Shown piece by piece: positions 31,441-38,865 of a stretch of DNA of 64,000 nt. Numbering within the stretch: position 1 is the first letter of the stretch; each line of letters starts with the position of its first letter. The notes under the pieces are model-generated. The model was not told the DNA's origin. It saw only the letters and a program-made list of their open reading frames with translations, and made no database searches. This DNA is from Flavisolibacter tropicus (lineage in GTDB: Bacteria; Bacteroidota; Bacteroidia; Chitinophagales; Chitinophagaceae), in contig NZ_CP011390.1 in NCBI RefSeq assembly GCF_001644645.1, positions 4,026,001 to 4,090,000 of the forward strand. Reading direction: 5' to 3'. The position numbers and the translations under genes were made by a program.

Positions 31441-32797
31441 GAGAAAGTGTGCTAGCAGAATGGTTCAAGTCCTGTTTACAACAGCAGGATTATTATCGGT
31501 TCCTCAATTGTTTGCCCAGGACAACTCACCTTATTCCCGTTTTGGACTAGGAGATGTTGTACCTAACACCAATATTTCCAACAGGGCAATGGGAGGGATC
31601 CAGGCAGGTTATGCAGATCCTCTTTCTGTGAACTTCAGCAACCCGGCTTCATACTCCAACTTTGTTGGATATGTAACGCCTGGTACGAACAAAATGCAAA
31701 ACGGCCGTGTGATACTAGATGCCGGCATCAACCTGGAAAGCCGCACATTGCGTAATCCAAACCAGGCTGATAAGTTCTCCTCTACAAACGGTCTCTTCTC
31801 CTATTTACAGGTGGGTATGCCGCTGCGAAAAGGCTGGGGTCTAAGCTTTGGTCTTCGCCCGGTAACACGCATCAGCTATAATGTAGTAGAGCGCTCCCGG
31901 ATTCCAAACGAAGACAGTATCCTTACCGCAAATACCGGTAATGGAGGTTCTTACCTGCCTTCTATTGGTACCGGTGTGGCAATTAAAAATTTAAGCTTAG
32001 GCGTTAATATAGGCTATTTGTTTGGTGATAGAGAGCGCTCGATCCGACGTGCGATCATCAGCAACGAGGTAGAATATAAAAATGCCAATTTCACCACTCG
32101 TTCTTCTTATGGAAACCTTGTTTTCAGTGGTGGCGCCCAGTATAAGATCAACCTGGTAAAAACAGCAACCCGGACCACGGTGCTTCGTTTAGGCGCTTCG
32201 GGTAATATTAAACAGACATTAAAAGGTTCTCAAGATATCATTACCGAAACCTTTATGCGCGACCAGAATACGGGTGATATCCGCCTGGATAGCGTTTATG
32301 ATAAAACCATCAGAAACGGAAAAGTAGAGTTCCCTGCTTCTTATACTGCTGGTTTTGTAGTAGAAAATCAGACACAGAAAGGCGGTGGATGGATGGCAGG
32401 TGCCGACTTTGTACAGACAAAATGGAGCGATTACAGCTTTTTTGGTGAAAGCGGTTCGGTACAAGACAGCTGGCAAATCCGTGCGGGTGGTCAAATTCGC
32501 CCAGAGCCAACACGTGCTTATTTTAGCAACGTAGCTTACCGCGCTGGCTTCTTTACAGGTATCGACTATATTACCTCAGGTACTAAAGACCTTCCTTTAT
32601 GGGGTGTTTCCATGGGTATGGGTTTACCTGTTTTCAACTACAACCGTTTAAGTCCTGGTCAATACTCGGTGGTTAATCTAACGCTGGAGTACACCAAAAG
32701 AGGTAATAACGACAATATTTTAAAGGAAAACCTGTTCCGTGTATCAATTGGCCTGAACTTCAGTGACCTTTGGTTTACTAAACGCAAGTATGATTAA
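31433..32797 (+). CDS. Outer-membrane beta-barrel protein of the coaX-lptC operon
   Basis: A 454-residue protein with a signal peptide (basic MLKRKCASR, then a hydrophobic run to LFAQ). The mature part opens DNSPYSRFGLGDVVPNTNIS and NRAMGGIQAGYADPLSVNFS plus NPASY, as in FadL-like Bacteroidota barrel proteins. Alternating strands with glycine turns run to the aromatic-rich end VSIGLNFSDLWFTKRKYD. Known relatives sit between coaX and lptC in many Bacteroidota genomes; transport of hydrophobic compounds is suggested by fold only. Both junctions overlap by 8 nt (ATGCTTAA and ATGATTAA), so the three genes form a coupled operon. Confidence 0.88.
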   Translation: MLKRKCASRMVQVLFTTAGLLSVPQLFAQDNSPYSRFGLGDVVPNTNISNRAMGGIQAGYADPLSVNFSNPASYSNFVGYVTPGTNKMQNGRVILDAGINLESRTLRNPNQADKFSSTNGLFSYLQVGMPLRKGWGLSFGLRPVTRISYNVVERSRIPNEDSILTANTGNGGSYLPSIGTGVAIKNLSLGVNIGYLFGDRERSIRRAIISNEVEYKNANFTTRSSYGNLVFSGGAQYKINLVKTATRTTVLRLGASGNIKQTLKGSQDIITETFMRDQNTGDIRLDSVYDKTIRNGKVEFPASYTAGFVVENQTQKGGGWMAGADFVQTKWSDYSFFGESGSVQDSWQIRAGGQIRPEPTRAYFSNVAYRAGFFTGIDYITSGTKDLPLWGVSMGMGLPVFNYNRLSPGQYSVVNLTLEYTKRGNNDNILKENLFRVSIGLNFSDLWFTKRKYD

Positions 32798-33362
32798 TAC
32801 CTCCCTATTGATAAAATATTTAGGTCAAGCAGCTATCTTTTGTAGCTGCTTGTTCATTTTGGGCTGTGAAAATGATGAGAAGGCTATTAACGCCCTGACT
32901 GATAAGGCCGTAATGGTAGAAAAAGCAAAAGACATTGATGTGCTATTTAGCCAGAGTGGTCAGTTGCGTGCCCGCATGAAATCGCCATTAATGCTCCGCT
33001 ACCAGGAAGATACCCTGCGTACAGAGTTTCCCAACAGCCTCCATGTAGATTTTTATGACTCTACCCGGCATGTAGAAAGCTGGCTCGATGCACGCTTCGG
33101 GATATATTACGAAAGCCTGAACCGCGTTCTTTTAAGGGACAGTGTAAAAGTGGTTAACGTCAAAGGCGATACGCTTACAACTCCTGAGCTTTGGTGGGAC
33201 CAAAATGCGCGTAGCTTTTATACAGACAGTACTGTTCGCATTACTACCAAAGACAAACGCATAAATGGTGGGAAGGGCTTAGTAGCTGACCAGGACTTAA
33301 GCGCATATACTATCCGCCAGCCAACCGGTACCGTGCTGGTGGGGGAAGAGATTAAGCTGTAA
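32790..33362 (+). CDS. lptC: LPS export ABC transporter periplasmic protein LptC
   Basis: A 190-residue protein from ATG 32790 (MINTSLLIKYLGQAAIFCSC) with a hydrophobic N-terminus ending LFILGC, a possible lipobox. The mature part is a beta-jellyroll: INALTDKAVMVEKAKDIDVL, SGQLRARMKSPLMLRYQEDT, TEFPNSLHVDFYDSTRHVES and DSVKVVNVKGDTLTTPELWW, the LptC/OstA-like pattern ending TPELWWDQ..R.FYTDSTV. LptC receives lipopolysaccharide from LptB2FG in the inner membrane. A lipoprotein form is typical of Bacteroidota. It overlaps the OMP gene by 8 nt. Confidence 0.92.
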   Translation: MINTSLLIKYLGQAAIFCSCLFILGCENDEKAINALTDKAVMVEKAKDIDVLFSQSGQLRARMKSPLMLRYQEDTLRTEFPNSLHVDFYDSTRHVESWLDARFGIYYESLNRVLLRDSVKVVNVKGDTLTTPELWWDQNARSFYTDSTVRITTKDKRINGGKGLVADQDLSAYTIRQPTGTVLVGEEIKL

Positions 33363-33374
33363 GACCAGCACACA

Positions 33375-33395
33375 CCCCCGGCCCCTAAAGGGGAG
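33375..33395. repeat. REP element, CCCCTAAAGGGG type
   Basis: CCCCCGGCCCCTAAAGGGGA then G. The CCCCTAAAGGGG core is palindromic. It starts 13 nt after the lptC stop. Matches 63903-63923 exactly over 21 nt and the pair at 44453/44563 except for GG versus AA. Confidence 0.85.
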
Positions 33396-33432
33396 CTCCC
33401 CCGCACAGAAGAGCAAACATTCTTTATATAAC

Positions 33433-33465
33433 AAAGCACTCTTTATTGTAGGGTGCTTTTGCTTT
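33433..33465 (+). terminator. Terminator of the coaX-OMP-lptC operon
   Basis: AAAGCACTC (33433-33441) pairs with GGGTGCTTT (33451-33459, one G-U pair), followed by TGCTTTT. It resembles the terminator-like hairpins at 18126 and 42108 and follows a REP in the same way. Confidence 0.7.
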
Positions 33466-33489
33466 TATAGTTTAATCCTTCCTGGTGAC

Positions 33490-33622
33490 TTTGCGTGAAA
33501 TTTATCCTTGTCCCTTGTTTCTTGAACCTTGTGCCTTGCATCTTCCCTTCTTCCTTCATCATTCCTTGTTCAATATTCTCTTTTTCTTCTTTCTCTCCTT
33601 TAATCTCTTAGCCTTCCACCCG
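33490..33622 (+). repeat. TTGTGCCTTG / CTTCCTTCATCATTCC repeat block
   Basis: CCTTGTCCCTTGTTTCTTGA, ACCTTGTGCCTTGCATC, CTTCCTTCATCATTCCTTGT, TCAATATTCTCTTTTTC and CCTTTAATCTC. These are the start blocks of the dispersed module at 12060 and 18190, here without the CTCTGTG part. No gene seen. Confidence 0.65.
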
Positions 33623-33629
33623 GATTTCC

Positions 33630-33637
33630 TAAATTTG
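33630..33637 (+). promoter_or_regulatory. Candidate -7 promoter element TAAATTTG
   Basis: TAAATTTG, followed by CGCC, lies 17 nt upstream of the psd ATG at 33655 and fits TAnnTTTG. A -33 element is not clear. Confidence 0.4.
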
Positions 33638-33654
33638 CGCCTTACTAATTGACA

Positions 33655-34311
33655 ATGAAAATTCACAAAGAAGGCTACGCTTCCATTTTTATCTCTATTG
33701 TGGTAGTGGCCATTATCAACCTGCTAACCCTGTTTTTTGTAAGTCCAGCTTATCCCGTACTTGGATCAATTGTTACTGTTATTACGCTGGTATTGCTCAT
33801 TTTTATTCTTTCCTTTTTCCGTATTCCTAAGCGTATTCATGCCGAAGGAGAGGACATCATTGTTGCTCCCTGCGATGGCACCGTAGTAGTAATTGAAGAG
33901 GTTCAAGCCGATGAATACTTTCCTGACAAACGCTTGCAGGTGTCAATATTCATGAGTCCACTTAACGTACACGTAAACCGTAACCCTGTATCAGGGGAGG
34001 TGCTGTACAGTCAATACCATCCAGGTAAGTACCTGGTGGCCTGGCACCCCAAGTCGTCTACCGACAACGAGCGCCACTCAGTAGTATACCGCCAGAATGG
34101 AAAGGAAATGCTGGTGAAACAAATTGCTGGTGCCCTGGCAAAGCGTATTGTGAACTACCTGAAGCCCGGCGACCAGGTAAAGATGGGTGAGGAAATGGGC
34201 TTTATTAAGTTTGGTTCTCGCGTAGACCTGCTGCTACCATTAGACACAGAAATTGATGTAAAGATCAATCAGAAAGTAAAGGGTGGAGTAACCGTTCTTG
34301 GAAAGTGGTAA
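33655..34311 (+). CDS. psd: Phosphatidylserine decarboxylase, short archaeal/Bacteroidota type
   Basis: A 218-residue proenzyme. Two N-terminal transmembrane helices (FISIVVVAIINLLTLFFVSP and a second, VLGSIVTVITLVLLIFILSF) precede the catalytic domain: RIPKRIHAEGEDIIVAPCDG, VSIFMSPLNVHVNRNPVSGE, WHPKSSTDNERH and GFIKFGSRVDLLLPLDTEID. The self-cleavage site that yields the pyruvoyl group lies at the Gly-Ser of FGSR, in place of LGST in E. coli Psd; FGSR is usual for this short type. It makes phosphatidylethanolamine. The stop codon lies inside an 11-bp inverted repeat. Confidence 0.94.
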   Translation: MKIHKEGYASIFISIVVVAIINLLTLFFVSPAYPVLGSIVTVITLVLLIFILSFFRIPKRIHAEGEDIIVAPCDGTVVVIEEVQADEYFPDKRLQVSIFMSPLNVHVNRNPVSGEVLYSQYHPGKYLVAWHPKSSTDNERHSVVYRQNGKEMLVKQIAGALAKRIVNYLKPGDQVKMGEEMGFIKFGSRVDLLLPLDTEIDVKINQKVKGGVTVLGKW

Positions 34312-34337
34312 GTTACGCAAGCATTATTGCGTAACTT
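34310..34337 (+). promoter_or_regulatory. Inverted repeat at the psd stop codon
   Basis: AAGTTACGCAA (34310-34320) and TTGCGTAACTT (34327-34337) form a perfect 11-bp stem with a 6-nt loop, beginning within the psd stop codon. There is no T-run, so it is likelier a transcript-stabilising or attenuating hairpin between psd and the small downstream gene than a terminator. Confidence 0.5.
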
Positions 34338-34356
34338 AAAGAATAAACGCTTAACC

Positions 34357-34530
34357 ATGAAAAAGTATGTATTGGTCGCTGCGGCGGGCTTACTCACCAC
34401 TATTGCTGTAACAGCAACGGTGCTCTCTACGAAGGAAACCAAGAAGAGTGAAGTGAAAAAAGAGGTGAAGAAAGTAGAGAAGAAAAAAGAATGTACCCGT
34501 ATGAAGTCCAACTGCTTCTTCAGTAGTTAA
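34357..34530 (+). CDS. Small lysine/glutamate-rich anchored protein
   Basis: A 57-residue protein from ATG 34357. An N-terminal hydrophobic segment (MKKYVLVAAAGLLTTIAVTA) is followed by a strongly charged KETKKSEVKKEVKKVEKKKE stretch and a short tail CTRMKSNCFFSS with two Cys. No family recognised. The basic helix would face the periplasm if the N-terminus is an uncleaved anchor or signal. It follows psd by 45 bp and is followed by a strong bidirectional terminator, which supports it as a real transcribed gene. Confidence 0.65.
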   Translation: MKKYVLVAAAGLLTTIAVTATVLSTKETKKSEVKKEVKKVEKKKECTRMKSNCFFSS

Positions 34531-34537
34531 TGAATTA

Positions 34538-34565
34538 AAAAGCCCCGCTTCAGAGCGGGGCTTTT
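34538..34565. terminator. Bidirectional terminator
   Basis: AAAAGCCCCGCT-TCAG-AGCGGGGCTTTT, flanked by A-rich and T-rich sequence, between the convergent small gene and yjjG. It can serve both strands. Confidence 0.9.
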
Positions 34566-34567
34566 GC

Positions 34568-35263
34568 TTATAGAATATCTTTTAGTTCTTTTAAGGCATA
34601 GACGGTGTAAGTGGGTTTGATATGTTGGTCTATGCGGTTGAAATTAACGTGTATTTGATCCATACCTACGTTCATAGCACCAAGTATATCTATATCCAGT
34701 GCGTCGCCAATCATAATGCTTTCCTTTACAGAGGCACCTGCTTTTCCTAAAGCATATTCAAAGATTTCCTTTTCTGGTTTTAGGCAGTTACTGCCTTCCG
34801 ATGTAATGACTTCTTTAAAAAAGACATCAAGGCCACAGCTGCTTAACTTGCTGTATTGCGTTTTTACAAAACCATTGGTGATCAAGTGTAGATGATAGCC
34901 TTTCTCTGTCAGGTATTGTAATACTTCAATAGTATCGGGGAAGATTATCGTTCGTGTGGGAAGGAGTTGGACAAATGTCTCTCCCATTTCACGGGCCAGT
35001 TCTTCGTCGCCAATTTTAAAATCCAGCAGCGCTAATCGCATACGCTTCAAACGAAGCTCGTCTTGCCGGATCTGGCCTTTGCGGTAACGCTCCCACAGCC
35101 GTTCATTGTGTGCCAGGTAGTTGGTGTGAAAGAGTTCAAAGTCGTGCACGCCTCTTTCAGCAAGATTCAGATCTTGGTGCATTTGGTGCAGGGTAGCACG
35201 TGCATTCGCATCAAAGTCCCACAAGGTATGATCGAGATCAAAGAATATGTGTTTGTACTTCAT
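34568..35263 (-). CDS. yjjG: YjjG-family HAD pyrimidine nucleotidase
   Basis: A 231-residue HAD-superfamily phosphatase. Motif I FFDLDHTLWDFDANA (catalytic Asp9, Asp11), motif II LHLITNGF, motif III around LKPEKEIFEYALGKAG, and motif IV ESIMIGDALDIDILGAMNVG. The 'DHTLWDF..N' opening is typical of YjjG-type noncanonical pyrimidine nucleotidases, which dephosphorylate dUMP/dTMP and damaged nucleotides. The cap is the four-helix C1 type. It is monocistronic, and converges with the small Lys-rich gene. Confidence 0.92.
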   Translation of the reverse strand: MKYKHIFFDLDHTLWDFDANARATLHQMHQDLNLAERGVHDFELFHTNYLAHNERLWERYRKGQIRQDELRLKRMRLALLDFKIGDEELAREMGETFVQLLPTRTIIFPDTIEVLQYLTEKGYHLHLITNGFVKTQYSKLSSCGLDVFFKEVITSEGSNCLKPEKEIFEYALGKAGASVKESIMIGDALDIDILGAMNVGMDQIHVNFNRIDQHIKPTYTVYALKELKDIL

Positions 35264-35310
35264 AAAGGGCGGTAAAGTTAAGCAATGAGTAAGGAAGAGA
35301 TCGTTAAAAG

Positions 35311-35391
35311 GCTACACGCTGCAAGCTATACGCTATACGCATTTAGACTATCTGCGTGCAGTGTGAAGCGTATAGCGTGCAGCTATACTTA
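35311..35391. repeat. Self-complementary AAGCGTATAGCGTGCAGC repeat
   Basis: GGCTACACGCTGCAAGCTAT then ACGCTATACGC, a spacer, and GCGTGCAGTGTGAAGCGTAT then AGCGTGCAGCTATAC. The halves are inverted copies with mismatches (e.g. AGCTATACGCT versus AGCGTATAGC). It is the same family as the typA leader at 19556, and lies just upstream of the SDR promoter. Confidence 0.7.
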
Positions 35392-35396
35392 AGATG

Positions 35397-35424
35397 CTTG
35401 ACTACTCTTTCCCCCTTAGCTTTG
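35397..35424 (+). promoter_or_regulatory. Bacteroidota-type promoter of the SDR gene
   Basis: CTTG (35397-35400) and TAGCTTTG (35417-35424) are spaced by 16 nt, close to the TTTG-N17-23-TAnnTTTG consensus. The ATG lies 20 nt downstream, at 35445. This is the most complete promoter match seen in the window. Confidence 0.5.
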
Positions 35425-35444
35425 TAATAAACAAACCATAACAA

Positions 35445-36143
35445 ATGAATGCGATCATCACTGGCGCTTCTCGAGGAATAGGATTGGAAGTAGCAAAGAT
35501 CTTTGCCCTGCATGGCTATAATTTATACCTGTCGGCCCGTAATGAAGAAAAGTTATTACAGACAGTAGAAGAACTAAAAACACAGTTTCCACATGTGACC
35601 ATTGATACGAAAGCATTTGACTTAGGCAACAAACAACAGGCGCAGCTATTTGGTGAGTGGGTAGTGAATAGTGTTGATACCATTGATGTATTGGTTAATA
35701 ATGCCGGCACCTTTATTCCGGGTAACATTTCAGACGAGCCGGATGGCGCACTGGAAAAGATGCTGGAGGTAAATCTTTTTAGCGCTTACCATGTTACGCG
35801 TTCGGTATTGCCTAAGATGATGGCTCAAAAGACTGGCCATATCTTTACGATCTGCTCAATTGCAGCCTTGCACGCCTATCCCAACGGAGGCGCTTATAGT
35901 ATCAGCAAGTTTGCTTTACTAGGGTTTACCAAAAACCTGCGTCAGGAACTCATGCCACACAACATCAAGGTCACAGCTATTATCCCTGGTGCAGTGTATA
36001 CCGACTCCTGGAAAGGTTTTGTAGAACCCGAGCGTATCATGCAGCCGGAAGATATTGCAACGCTTATTTATACCACCAGTCGCTTATCGATACAGGCCAA
36101 TGTAGATGAACTGCTCATTCGGCCATTGTCGGGCGACTTGTAA
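35445..36143 (+). CDS. Short-chain dehydrogenase/reductase
   Basis: A 232-residue classical SDR. NAD(P) loop ITGASRGIGLEV (6-13 TGASRGIG), structural VNNAGTF (85-88 NNAG), and the catalytic set Ser138 in TICSIAALHAYPNGG, Tyr151 and Lys155 in GAYSISKFALLG. IPGAVYTDSW follows as usual. The residue pattern ARNEEK after strand 2 (Arg32) suggests NADP(H). Its substrate is unknown; such proteins reduce ketones or 3-oxoacyl groups. A GTCATTAG repeat begins directly after its stop codon. Confidence 0.92.
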   Translation: MNAIITGASRGIGLEVAKIFALHGYNLYLSARNEEKLLQTVEELKTQFPHVTIDTKAFDLGNKQQAQLFGEWVVNSVDTIDVLVNNAGTFIPGNISDEPDGALEKMLEVNLFSAYHVTRSVLPKMMAQKTGHIFTICSIAALHAYPNGGAYSISKFALLGFTKNLRQELMPHNIKVTAIIPGAVYTDSWKGFVEPERIMQPEDIATLIYTTSRLSIQANVDELLIRPLSGDL

Positions 36144-36174
36144 AGTCATTAGTCAGTAAGTCATTGGTCATTAG
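36144..36174 (+). repeat. Left GTCATTAG-type repeat
   Basis: AGTCATTAGTCAGTAAGTCA then TTGGTCATTAG: about four degenerate 8-9-nt units of (A)GTCATTAGT. Confidence 0.8.
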
Positions 36175-36209
36175 GTTTTAGCTCAGTTCGTACTCCTAAA
36201 CCGTAAACT

Positions 36210-36572
36210 ATGATACCTCTTAATGAATTGGTAGTTTATAAAACAGCTATGGAAATAGGGGAGGTTGCTTGGAAGTTGACAGAAGAATGGACGCAGTTTC
36301 AAAGAGATACATTAGGAAAGCAAATAGTTAGAGCTGCTGATTCTATAGCTCTTAATATCGCCGAAGGTTATGGCCGGTTCTCCTATAAAGAAAACAAACA
36401 GTTTTGCTATTATAGCAGAGGGTCAGCATTTGAGACATTTAGTGGTCTAAACAAAGCTTATGACAGAAAGTTAATTTCTGAAGAAAACTATGTTTCTCTA
36501 AAAGTTAAGTTTGAGCAGTTCTTTAAACTGTTGAATGCCTACATCAAATCAATAGGAAATGGGGGCACTTAA
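36210..36572 (+). CDS. Four-helix-bundle protein, S23/IVP type
   Basis: A 120-residue all-helical protein. PLNELVVYKTAMEIGEVAWK, then QRDTLGKQIVRAADSIALNI and AEGYGRFSYKENKQFCYYSR, with GSAFETFSGLNKAYDRKLIS and a last helix FEQFFKLLNAYIKSI. The 'L.(D)QI.RA..SI..NIAEGYGR.....(N).QF...A.GS..E......A' signature defines the S23 family (TIGR02436), first seen encoded in 23S rRNA intervening sequences and related to the Avd protein of diversity-generating retroelements. It is basic and probably binds nucleic acid. There is no reverse transcriptase nearby. The gene is bracketed by GTCATTAG inverted repeats and is more AT-rich than its neighbours. Confidence 0.93.
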   Translation: MIPLNELVVYKTAMEIGEVAWKLTEEWTQFQRDTLGKQIVRAADSIALNIAEGYGRFSYKENKQFCYYSRGSAFETFSGLNKAYDRKLISEENYVSLKVKFEQFFKLLNAYIKSIGNGGT

Positions 36573-36574
36573 TT

Positions 36575-36612
36575 AAGTGACTAATGACTTATTGACTCAA
36601 TGACTTATGACT
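36575..36612 (-). repeat. Right GTCATTAG-type repeat
   Basis: On the minus strand: AGTCATAAGTCATTGAGTCA then ATAAGTCATTAGTCACTT. Its outer 12 nt match the left arm at 11 positions. Confidence 0.8.
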
Positions 36613-36616
36613 ATCC

Positions 36617-37318
36617 CTACTCCGCATATTTGTAACCCACACCTCTAACCGAATGGAAGTGTTTGGGGTTGCGGCTATCTTCTTCAAAGTACTTGCGGAA
36701 GTTGAGAATAAAGTTGTCGATAGTGCGGGTGGTAGGGTATACGTTATAACCCCATACGGCTTGCAGGATCTTTTCGCGAGGTACTACCTCGTTTTTGTTT
36801 TCAATCAGCAGCTTTAGCAGCATTATTTCTTTTTTGCTCAGGTCAATCTTTTCGCCTTTAGACGTAGTAGCTTGCTGGGCCTTAAAGTTGACGGTGTGGC
36901 CACCGAATGTATAAGTGTCGCCAACGGTAGAGCGATCCTGAAGTCGCTTATTCTTATTAATTAGTTTTTCTACGCGCAGTAATAACTCTTCCAGGTTGAA
37001 GGGTTTGGTTAAGTAATCATCTGCCCCCTTTTTCAAACCCAGCACACGATCTTCACTATTATTCTTGGCACTTAAAATCAGTATGGGCACTTCCGTGTGG
37101 GTTAGCCGAATGGTTTGGATAACTGAAATGCCATCTATTTCTGGCAGCATGATATCCATGATGATCAGATCGAAATATTCTTCCTGGACGGCTTTCAGGG
37201 CAGCAGCACCATCGAAGGCTGAAGTAATGGAGTATCCTTCCAGATCCAGATTTAGTTTCAGGGCTTCGTGTAGATTTTCTTCGTCTTCAACTAATAGAAT
37301 AGAGGGCTTTGTGCTCAT
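36617..37318 (-). CDS. OmpR-family response regulator
   Basis: A 233-residue two-domain regulator. The receiver domain has the acidic pair EDEE (11-14), phospho-acceptor Asp55 in IIMDIMLPE, Ser/Thr in ILSAK and Lys105 in LTKPF. The C-terminal winged helix (about 133-233) contains ISLSKKEI-type sequence DLSKKEIMLLKLLIENKNEV, then VWGYNVYPTTRTIDNFILNF and HFHSVRGVGYKYAE, typical of OmpR/PhoB. It acts in the cytoplasm as a DNA-binding regulator, phosphorylated by the adjacent kinase. It overlaps the kinase gene by 4 nt, so the two are one operon. Confidence 0.96.
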   Translation of the reverse strand: MSTKPSILLVEDEENLHEALKLNLDLEGYSITSAFDGAAALKAVQEEYFDLIIMDIMLPEIDGISVIQTIRLTHTEVPILILSAKNNSEDRVLGLKKGADDYLTKPFNLEELLLRVEKLINKNKRLQDRSTVGDTYTFGGHTVNFKAQQATTSKGEKIDLSKKEIMLLKLLIENKNEVVPREKILQAVWGYNVYPTTRTIDNFILNFRKYFEEDSRNPKHFHSVRGVGYKYAE

Positions 37319-38301
37319 GCGGTAAAAGTTACAATAAAGGTACTACCCTGCGGCACATTATCTACAACTTTGATATCGCCTCCATGGCTTTGTGCAATCT
37401 TTTTACAAATGTATAAGCCTAAGCCTGTGCCCTTGGTGCGGCGTGTTTGTTCATTGCCCACACGGTAAAACTTCTCAAAGATCATTTTCTTCTCTTCGTC
37501 TGATATGCCTATGCCTTCATCGCTTACTTCGAGCACGATCTTATGGTCTTTTGTATGCAGGCTACACGTGATGTTGGTTTGCTTTCCGGAGTACTTATTG
37601 GCGTTCTCCAGCAAGTTGCTCACAAGCAGTTTTAAAAGCAGCGGATCGCCATAAATATGAATGCCTGCATCTATGTTTTCTATTACTTGTTTATCCGCAT
37701 AGCGGTGTTTTAAATCTTCTGTAAGCTGCCGGGTTATTTCCGATAAGCTAACAGCTTCTTTGTGGGCTTTATAACCGTCATGGTCAAGTTGAGAAGAGAT
37801 CAGGATGTTATTAATTAATGTATCCAGGCGTAGTGTTTCCTGTAAGGTTTTATCTAAAAGTTTTCGTTGGCGTTCTTCGTCTAACTTATGCTTTTGAATG
37901 GTCTCCAGGCTTAAGCGTGCCACCGCCAAAGGAGTCTTCAGTTCATGGGTGATGGCCATGGCAAAATTTTGCTGCTGGAGTTGTAGTTGGAATTGCTTGC
38001 GCACCAGCCGGTAGATATAAACGGCACCAAAAAGAATAAGTAATAAAAATGTAGCACCTTCTAAAAGGTATTTGGCCGAGTTCCGATTGCGCGAGCTTTC
38101 AATTGCTCCCCACTGCTTTAAGGCTACTGCTTTTGTGACAGGGTTAGTGGTATCAACTTGTGCTTGTTGCAGATCGTGTATAGCATGACTTTGTTGTTCT
38201 AAAGAAATAAGCCACCATACCAGAGCAGCAATGATATAACAAAGGAGTACCCAAAAGACAATAGTTGCACGCCGTAATTGTTTTTGGGTGGGCGAGGTCA
38301 T
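37315..38301 (-). CDS. Sensor histidine kinase
   Basis: A 328-residue membrane kinase. Transmembrane helices at about 12-33 and 80-98 flank a small periplasmic loop of 45 residues. The HisKA motif MAITHELKTPLAVARLSLET carries phospho-accepting His119. The ATP-binding domain shows the N box LLVSNLLENANKYS, G1 VLEVSDEGIGIS, F box EKFYRV and G2 TKGTGLGLYICKKI. It autophosphorylates and passes phosphate to the response regulator with which it overlaps by 4 nt. The stimulus is unknown; the small sensor loop suggests detection at or in the membrane. gldH starts 2 bp upstream, suggesting one transcript gldH-kinase-regulator. Confidence 0.95.
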   Translation of the reverse strand: MTSPTQKQLRRATIVFWVLLCYIIAALVWWLISLEQQSHAIHDLQQAQVDTTNPVTKAVALKQWGAIESSRNRNSAKYLLEGATFLLLILFGAVYIYRLVRKQFQLQLQQQNFAMAITHELKTPLAVARLSLETIQKHKLDEERQRKLLDKTLQETLRLDTLINNILISSQLDHDGYKAHKEAVSLSEITRQLTEDLKHRYADKQVIENIDAGIHIYGDPLLLKLLVSNLLENANKYSGKQTNITCSLHTKDHKIVLEVSDEGIGISDEEKKMIFEKFYRVGNEQTRRTKGTGLGLYICKKIAQSHGGDIKVVDNVPQGSTFIVTFTA

Positions 38302-38303
38302 GG

Positions 38304-38804
38304 TTAAGGTGTTTTTTTCTCGATGCGGAAGCCGATGTTTAAAACGTTTTGCAAGGGCTCTTCTCTCATTACATGTTCCAGGCTGAAGGTATATATACCA
38401 GCCTTTTTAAAATAGAACTGTTGGTTAACTGGGGTTAGGGCAATGCGGTGCTCATAGAGGTCGTCCATGCCGGTACCTAGCCAGCCCTTTTCGTTAGTGG
38501 CCAAAGGGAGTTCGTATTGCGCTTTTGATACTGTTCCATCGGGCGACTTCGTATGCAAGTTCACCCAAATATTATTGTAGTTATACTTTTCATTGTGGCG
38601 AAGGATAACATATAATTGATAAGGAACAGTAGTATCTTTTATTTCAAAGGAAAAAGTGGGGCGGAAAGAATTCTTCCACTCATGGTCTGGTATCGAAACG
38701 ACTTTTTCGTACAGGTTAATCCGGGTACAAGAAGATATCCATACACTGCCTGCTAACAACAATAGGCCAATAAAAAATCGAAAAGTTCTTGATGATCCAA
38801 ACAT
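38304..38804 (-). CDS. gldH: Gliding motility lipoprotein GldH
   Basis: A 166-residue lipoprotein: basic start, hydrophobic FFIGLLLLAGSVWISSC with the lipobox Cys26, then RINLYEKVVSIPDHEWKNSF and RPTFSFEIKDTTVPYQLYVI, followed by LRHNEKYNYNNIWVNLHTKS and GWLGTGMDDLYEHRIAL. 'W....P.F.F.I.D....Y......R....Y...N(L/I)(W/Y)(V/L)....SPDG' is the GldH pattern (TIGR03511). GldH belongs to the Bacteroidota gliding gene set tied to type IX secretion. No other gld genes lie here. It is 2 bp from the histidine kinase gene. Confidence 0.92.
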   Translation of the reverse strand: MFGSSRTFRFFIGLLLLAGSVWISSCTRINLYEKVVSIPDHEWKNSFRPTFSFEIKDTTVPYQLYVILRHNEKYNYNNIWVNLHTKSPDGTVSKAQYELPLATNEKGWLGTGMDDLYEHRIALTPVNQQFYFKKAGIYTFSLEHVMREEPLQNVLNIGFRIEKKTP

Positions 38805-38865
38805 GATACAAATCTAAAACGGAATAACGAATACAGGTTAGTCTTACAATCAGGTAGCTCTCAGG

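Larger units (their letters stand above)
36144..36612. mobile_element. Putative minimal mobile unit: four-helix-bundle gene between GTCATTAG repeats
   Basis: The unit starts at the base after the SDR stop codon (36143) and ends four bases before the stop codon of the convergent response-regulator gene (36617). Both ends carry AGTCATTAGTCA-type repeats in opposite orientation, pointing inward, and the single gene fills the middle. A solo copy of the repeat lies at 63947-63974. Mobility is inferred from layout; no transposase and no target duplication could be shown. Confidence 0.55.

Noticed and set aside
36144..36612. Diversity-generating retroelement, suggested by the Avd-like four-helix protein
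   Set aside because: No reverse transcriptase, template repeat or variable repeat was seen in the neighbourhood.
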